From the NCBI GenBank assembly GCA_023247285.1, contig JAHFGU010000039.1, forward strand, positions 1 to 10,479: a stretch of DNA of 10,479 nt, in the 5' to 3' direction. Under the pieces are notes generated by a model. It was given only the letters and a program-made list of their open reading frames with translations, did not search any database and had not been told where the DNA came from. The position numbers and the translations under genes were made by a program. Numbering within the stretch: the stretch's first letter is position 1; the number at the start of each line of letters is the position of its first letter. Of this stretch, positions 8,308-10,479 are shown piece by piece. The stretch is from Candidatus Omnitrophota bacterium (GTDB taxonomy: Bacteria > Omnitrophota > Koll11 > Aquiviventales > Aquiviventaceae).

Positions 8308-9596
8308 TGGGCGTCTCCTCCGGGGATCTCGGCGCCGACAGCGCGGCGCAAGTCGGCGAGCGCGCGTTCATGGTCCGCGCGGCGCCGGTAGTACGCGATC
8401 TGGGATTCCTTGAGCGTGCGCTGGGCATCCAGGAGATCGAGGAAATCCGTCCGGCCGGCCTCGTAGGAGGCGAACGCGACCTCCACTTGCTGCTTCGCCT
8501 GCGGAAGGATCGTCCGCTCATAGGTCTCCAGCGCCTGCGCGGCGGCCTGCGCCTGGCCGTACGCTTCATGCACGGCCAGCAACACCTCGTTTTTCATCGC
8601 GTCGTATTCCGCCTCGGCTTCGCGCACCTCGTCCTGCGCGCCGGCCCATTCGCCGCTTACCCCCTTCACCAGCGACCAGACCGGCACGGTGACCCCCACA
8701 AAGGTGTCGTGCTCCCGGATCCCGCTTTCACCCGGGAACTGCCGGCCTTCCCACCGCGCGGTCACGTCAGGCAGCCAGCGGGTGGCGGTGAGGAACCGGC
8801 TGGCTTTCGCGCGGCCGATCCCGATGTCCAGGGCGAGCAGTTCCGGGCGGGCGTGCAGCGCCAGGTACTCCAGCTCGCGCAGATTCACGGCCAGCGGGCG
8901 GGCGGGCTCCTCGGGCCCCAGACGGTACTGGGTATCGAGGGATTGGTTCAACAGGTGCGAGAGGTGGGCTTCCGCGGCATGCTGGTCCCGGAGCAGCGCG
9001 GACCGTTCGATGTCGACTTTCGCCGCTTCGACGTTGGCCTTCAGCAGGTCCTGCTGAGACGCTTGATTGGTTTCATAGCGGCTCTGCACCGCCCGGCTCA
9101 ATTTTTGCAGCAGGGTGCGCACATCGTCCAGGGCGGCCAGCGTCTTCTGCGCCAGGTACAGCTCATAGTACGGCTGCTCCGCGTGCCAGATGACGTCTCG
9201 CTCTTCTTCGTGATAGCGCTGGTAGGCCATTTGGGCCTCGCGCGCGGCGATCCGGCCCTGGGTGATGAGCTTGAGCGGGAACGGGATGGTCTGCGAGGCC
9301 ATGTACTCGATGTCCGTCCGGTCGCCGAATGCGAAGAGGCTTGACTGACCTTCAACGTCTGCGCCGAACATCGGATCGTCCGGCAGCCAGGCGGCGATGA
9401 CGCGATGCCGGGCGGCCTCGTACGCGTGCCGCTTGGCCTGCACGGCTGGGCTGCGCTCCAGGACGGCGCGCGTCAACCCCTCAAGGGTGATCAGCGGCTC
9501 GTCTGCCGGCGGTTCGTTCGCGGCCGCCAGCGGTGCCGCAGCGAATACCGCGGCCATGACGATCCAGGGAAGTTGTCGGTGCTGCACGCTCCACAT
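8304..9596 (-). CDS. cusC: TolC-family outer-membrane channel of the Cus system
   Basis: A 430-residue outer-membrane efflux protein that should form the exit duct for the CusBA pump. A signal peptide covers about residues 1-26 (hydrophobic core WIVMAAVFAAAPLAAA, cleavage near AAA-NE). There is no lipobox cysteine, unlike lipidated E. coli CusC. Two outer-membrane-efflux repeats follow, with long amphipathic coiled-coil helices (YYELYLAQKTLAALDDVRTL in the first half; AYGQAQAAAQALETYE in the second). The second half ends in the family-typical SYEAGRTDFLDLLDAQRTL and a run of YYRRRADHERALADL. ATG 9596 is chosen over the open frame reaching 9746 because it gives the signal peptide and has AAGGAGGAG (9603-9611) 6 nt ahead. 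It follows the small Cys-rich gene by 61 nt and overlaps cusB by 4 nt. The gene symbol rests on family plus operon position. Confidence 0.92.
   Translation of the reverse strand: MWSVQHRQLPWIVMAAVFAAAPLAAANEPPADEPLITLEGLTRAVLERSPAVQAKRHAYEAARHRVIAAWLPDDPMFGADVEGQSSLFAFGDRTDIEYMASQTIPFPLKLITQGRIAAREAQMAYQRYHEEERDVIWHAEQPYYELYLAQKTLAALDDVRTLLQKLSRAVQSRYETNQASQQDLLKANVEAAKVDIERSALLRDQHAAEAHLSHLLNQSLDTQYRLGPEEPARPLAVNLRELEYLALHARPELLALDIGIGRAKASRFLTATRWLPDVTARWEGRQFPGESGIREHDTFVGVTVPVWSLVKGVSGEWAGAQDEVREAEAEYDAMKNEVLLAVHEAYGQAQAAAQALETYERTILPQAKQQVEVAFASYEAGRTDFLDLLDAQRTLKESQIAYYRRRADHERALADLRRAVGAEIPGGDAQ
8314..8321 (-). promoter_or_regulatory. Shine-Dalgarno of cusB
   Basis: GGAGGAGA on the minus strand sits 6 nt before ATG 8307, inside the end of the tolC gene. 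It fixes the cusB start and allows re-initiation by ribosomes that stop at the overlapping TGA (8304-8306). Confidence 0.85.
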
Positions 9597-9602
9597 GCGT
9601 TT

Positions 9603-9652
9603 CTCCTCCTTCAATGAACCACAAGGGTCCAGGCTAGGCAGCCTGGGAGGAG
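9603..9652 (-). promoter_or_regulatory. tolC leader: Shine-Dalgarno, hairpin and possible anti-Shine-Dalgarno
   Basis: The 61-nt gap between the small Cys-rich gene and the TolC gene holds a strong Shine-Dalgarno (AAGGAGGAG, 9603-9611). It also has a hairpin CCAGGCT-AGGC-AGCCTGG on the plus strand (9629-9646; 7-bp stem, 4-base loop). Just after the upstream stop codon, 9646-9652 reads CTCCTCC on the minus strand, an exact complement of GGAGGAG in the Shine-Dalgarno (9603-9609). The two could pair around the hairpin and hide the tolC start; a ribosome ending at the stop (9658-9660) would cover the anti-Shine-Dalgarno. There is no T-run after the hairpin, so a terminator is unlikely. The regulatory reading is inference. 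Confidence 0.45.
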
Positions 9653-9657
9653 GAAGG

Positions 9658-10005
9658 CTAGAGCCGGAGCACGCAGGCGAGCAGGTAGCGTTCGAGCGGA
9701 GGGGCGTGGAGCGAACGACGCGCCGCAGGCGGCGCTGCGGCCGCAAGCGGAAGCGTGGTGGCGGCGAACTGGCCGCTTGACGCGGCCGGGGACGCGATCG
9801 TCGAAGCCTGAGCCGGCGGTGTCGCGGACACCTGGCCTGCGCTGCCGTGGCAGGCCATCTGGCATTCCTGGGGATGCGCGTTAGCCGGGCAGCAGCGTGA
9901 CGCGGAGCCGGATTTGGCGCACGCCGGCGCAGGGGTTGCGCACGTCAGCGCGATCATCCCCGCGACGAAGAACAGCACATACGGTTGAATCGGTTTCCGC
10001 ATCAT
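9658..10005 (-). CDS. Small secreted Cys-rich protein, first gene of the copper operon
   Basis: A 115-residue protein that I do not recognise by name. Residues 1-30 look like a Sec signal peptide: MMRKP, a hydrophobic stretch (YVLFFVAGMIALTC), then PAPACA-KS with an AxA-like cleavage site. The mature part has a compact Cys/His/Met cluster, CCPANAHPQECQMACHG (about residues 38-54), which could bind Cu(I). An Ala/Pro/Ser-rich linker follows and then a hydrophobic C-terminal tail ending ERYLLACVLRL. ATG 10005 has AGGGA (10012-10016) 6 nt ahead and sits just behind the promoter at 10025-10054; ATG 10002 would work as well. Its position directly before cusC and its cysteines suggest periplasmic copper binding or donation, perhaps in place of CusF, which is not seen. 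This is inference, and the low-complexity GC-rich sequence leaves some doubt about the exact product. Confidence 0.72.
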   Translation of the reverse strand: MMRKPIQPYVLFFVAGMIALTCATPAPACAKSGSASRCCPANAHPQECQMACHGSAGQVSATPPAQASTIASPAASSGQFAATTLPLAAAAPPAARRSLHAPPLERYLLACVLRL

Positions 10006-10011
10006 AGGCTT

Positions 10012-10016
10012 TCCCT
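10012..10016 (-). promoter_or_regulatory. Shine-Dalgarno of the small Cys-rich gene
   Basis: AGGGA on the minus strand lies 6 nt before ATG 10005. If the promoter at 10025-10054 is used, the mRNA leader would be only about 11-15 nt and would consist almost wholly of this site. Confidence 0.55.
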
Positions 10017-10024
10017 GCCTCGCC

Positions 10025-10054
10025 AGTATACCTGCATGACCAGGGTGAACGCAA
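10025..10054 (-). promoter_or_regulatory. Sigma70-type promoter of the copper operon, with dyad in the spacer
   Basis: On the minus strand TTGCGT (10049-10054) and TATACT (10025-10030) are separated by 18 bases. The -10 box matches TATAAT at 5 of 6 positions and the -35 box matches TTGACA at 3 of 6. The predicted start is near 10016-10020. The spacer holds the dyad CCTG-N6-CAGG (10031-10044). On the plus strand the wider region reads ATACC...CAGGGT, vaguely like the ATACCC/GGGTAT ends of CsoR operators, while a MerR/CueR-type 19-20 base spacer is not present. A copper-responsive repressor site here is plausible but unproven. The promoter lies in the 60-nt gap after the pyruvate kinase gene. 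Confidence 0.55.
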
Positions 10055-10065
10055 GGGCAACCCGC

Positions 10066-10479
10066 CTAGCGGCTGCGGCGGACGCCGCGGAAGGGGGCGT
10101 GGCGCTCGGTGTGCTCGATAATCTTGCGCATCATCCGCACCGTCTCCACCGGGAACTTGCCGGCGGCCGTCTCGCCCGAGAGCATGACGAAATCCGACCC
10201 ATCGATGACGGCGTTGGCCACGTCGCTCACCTCGGCGCGCGTCGGGACCGGATGGTCGATCATGTGCTCCAGCATCTGGGTCGCGGTGATGACCGGTTTG
10301 CGCAGGTGGTTGCAGGCGGCCACGAGCCATTTCTGGAGGATGGGGATTTCGTAGATCGGGATCGAGATGCCCAGGTCGCCGCGCGCCACCATGATGCCGT
10401 CGGCCGCGCGCAGGATGGCGGCGATGTTGCGCACCCCTTCCCGGTTTTCGATCTTCGCGATCACCTTGCACCGGGGGGC
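10066..10479 (-). CDS. pyk: Pyruvate kinase, C-terminal part of the catalytic barrel (partial, lacks C-domain)
   Basis: The last 137 codons of pyruvate kinase, which makes pyruvate and ATP from phosphoenolpyruvate and ADP in glycolysis; the start lies beyond the right edge. Conserved blocks are [26 protein letters not shown] (metal/ADP region), [26 protein letters not shown] and [14 protein letters not shown], in family order. The protein stops soon after the last block with [13 protein letters not shown] and TAG at 10066-10068. E. coli PykF continues for about 120 more residues as a C-terminal domain that holds the fructose-1,6-bisphosphate site. No pyruvate kinase sequence appears in the other frames downstream, so a simple frameshift is not evident. 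The copper operon promoter starts within 15 nt of the stop; no T-run terminator is visible, so read-through into the operon is possible. Confidence 0.92.
   Translation of the reverse strand, partial: APRCKVIAKIENREGVRNIAAILRAADGIMVARGDLGISIPIYEIPILQKWLVAACNHLRKPVITATQMLEHMIDHPVPTRAEVSDVANAVIDGSDFVMLSGETAAGKFPVETVRMMRKIIEHTERHAPFRGVRRSR

Noticed and set aside
9597..9746. N-terminal extension of the TolC gene to 9746
   Set aside because: The extra 50 residues would overlap the small Cys-rich gene and bury the signal peptide. ATG 9596 has a strong Shine-Dalgarno and starts a normal signal peptide.
10075..10088. GCGGCG-GA-CGCCGC hairpin at the end of pyk as a terminator
   Set aside because: It is inside coding sequence, has only a 2-base loop and no T-run follows in the pyk direction.
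9881..10471. Minus-strand open frame of 196 codons across pyk and the small gene
   Set aside because: It is out of frame with pyruvate kinase and shows only shadow composition. It was examined as a possible frameshifted C-domain of pyruvate kinase and has no resemblance to one.

Overview
The window is a GC-rich stretch from a Gram-negative bacterium. The envelope-spanning RND efflux system and the TolC-type outer-membrane channel show the Gram-negative cell plan. The lineage cannot be fixed from the sequence. The style of the long HME-RND pump, the HMBD-bearing adaptor and the repeat near the left end would fit Nitrospirota-, Omnitrophota- or Planctomycetota-like genomes, but this is only an impression. 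Every gene I accept lies on the minus strand, so the reading order of the genes runs from the right end of the window to the left end. The large plus-strand open frames are antisense shadows.

In transcription order the window holds: the C-terminal part of a pyruvate kinase (right edge, partial) that ends without the usual C-terminal domain; a 60-nt intergenic region with a good sigma70-type promoter; a small secreted Cys-rich protein; a TolC/CusC-like outer-membrane channel; a CusB-like periplasmic adaptor with a Cys/His/Met-rich metal-binding front end; a CusA-type inner-membrane RND pump with the copper/silver methionine triad; a CopA-type P1B copper ATPase that starts 1 nt after the cusA stop; a LOG/Rossmann-fold nucleotide-binding protein; a long perfect hairpin that looks like a REPIN-type repeat; and the first 63 codons of dnaE (left edge, partial).

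The core is a five-gene copper/silver detoxification operon (about 1415-10005). CopA should move Cu(I) from cytoplasm to periplasm. CusCBA should take it from the periplasm or inner membrane across the outer membrane. The small Cys-rich protein is the first gene after the promoter and may bind metal in the periplasm. No copper-responsive regulator (CueR, CsoR, CusRS) and no separate CusF or CopZ chaperone is visible. CopA and CusB instead carry related N-terminal CPMH...CPxC metal-binding modules. Genes from tolC to copA overlap or nearly touch, which suggests translational coupling.

The points most worth a second look are the adaptor that seems to lack both lipoyl half-motifs and carries an extra Cys/His cluster, the small Cys-rich leader gene, the C-domain-less pyruvate kinase, the composite hairpin in front of dnaE, and a possible mRNA structure that masks the tolC ribosome-binding site.
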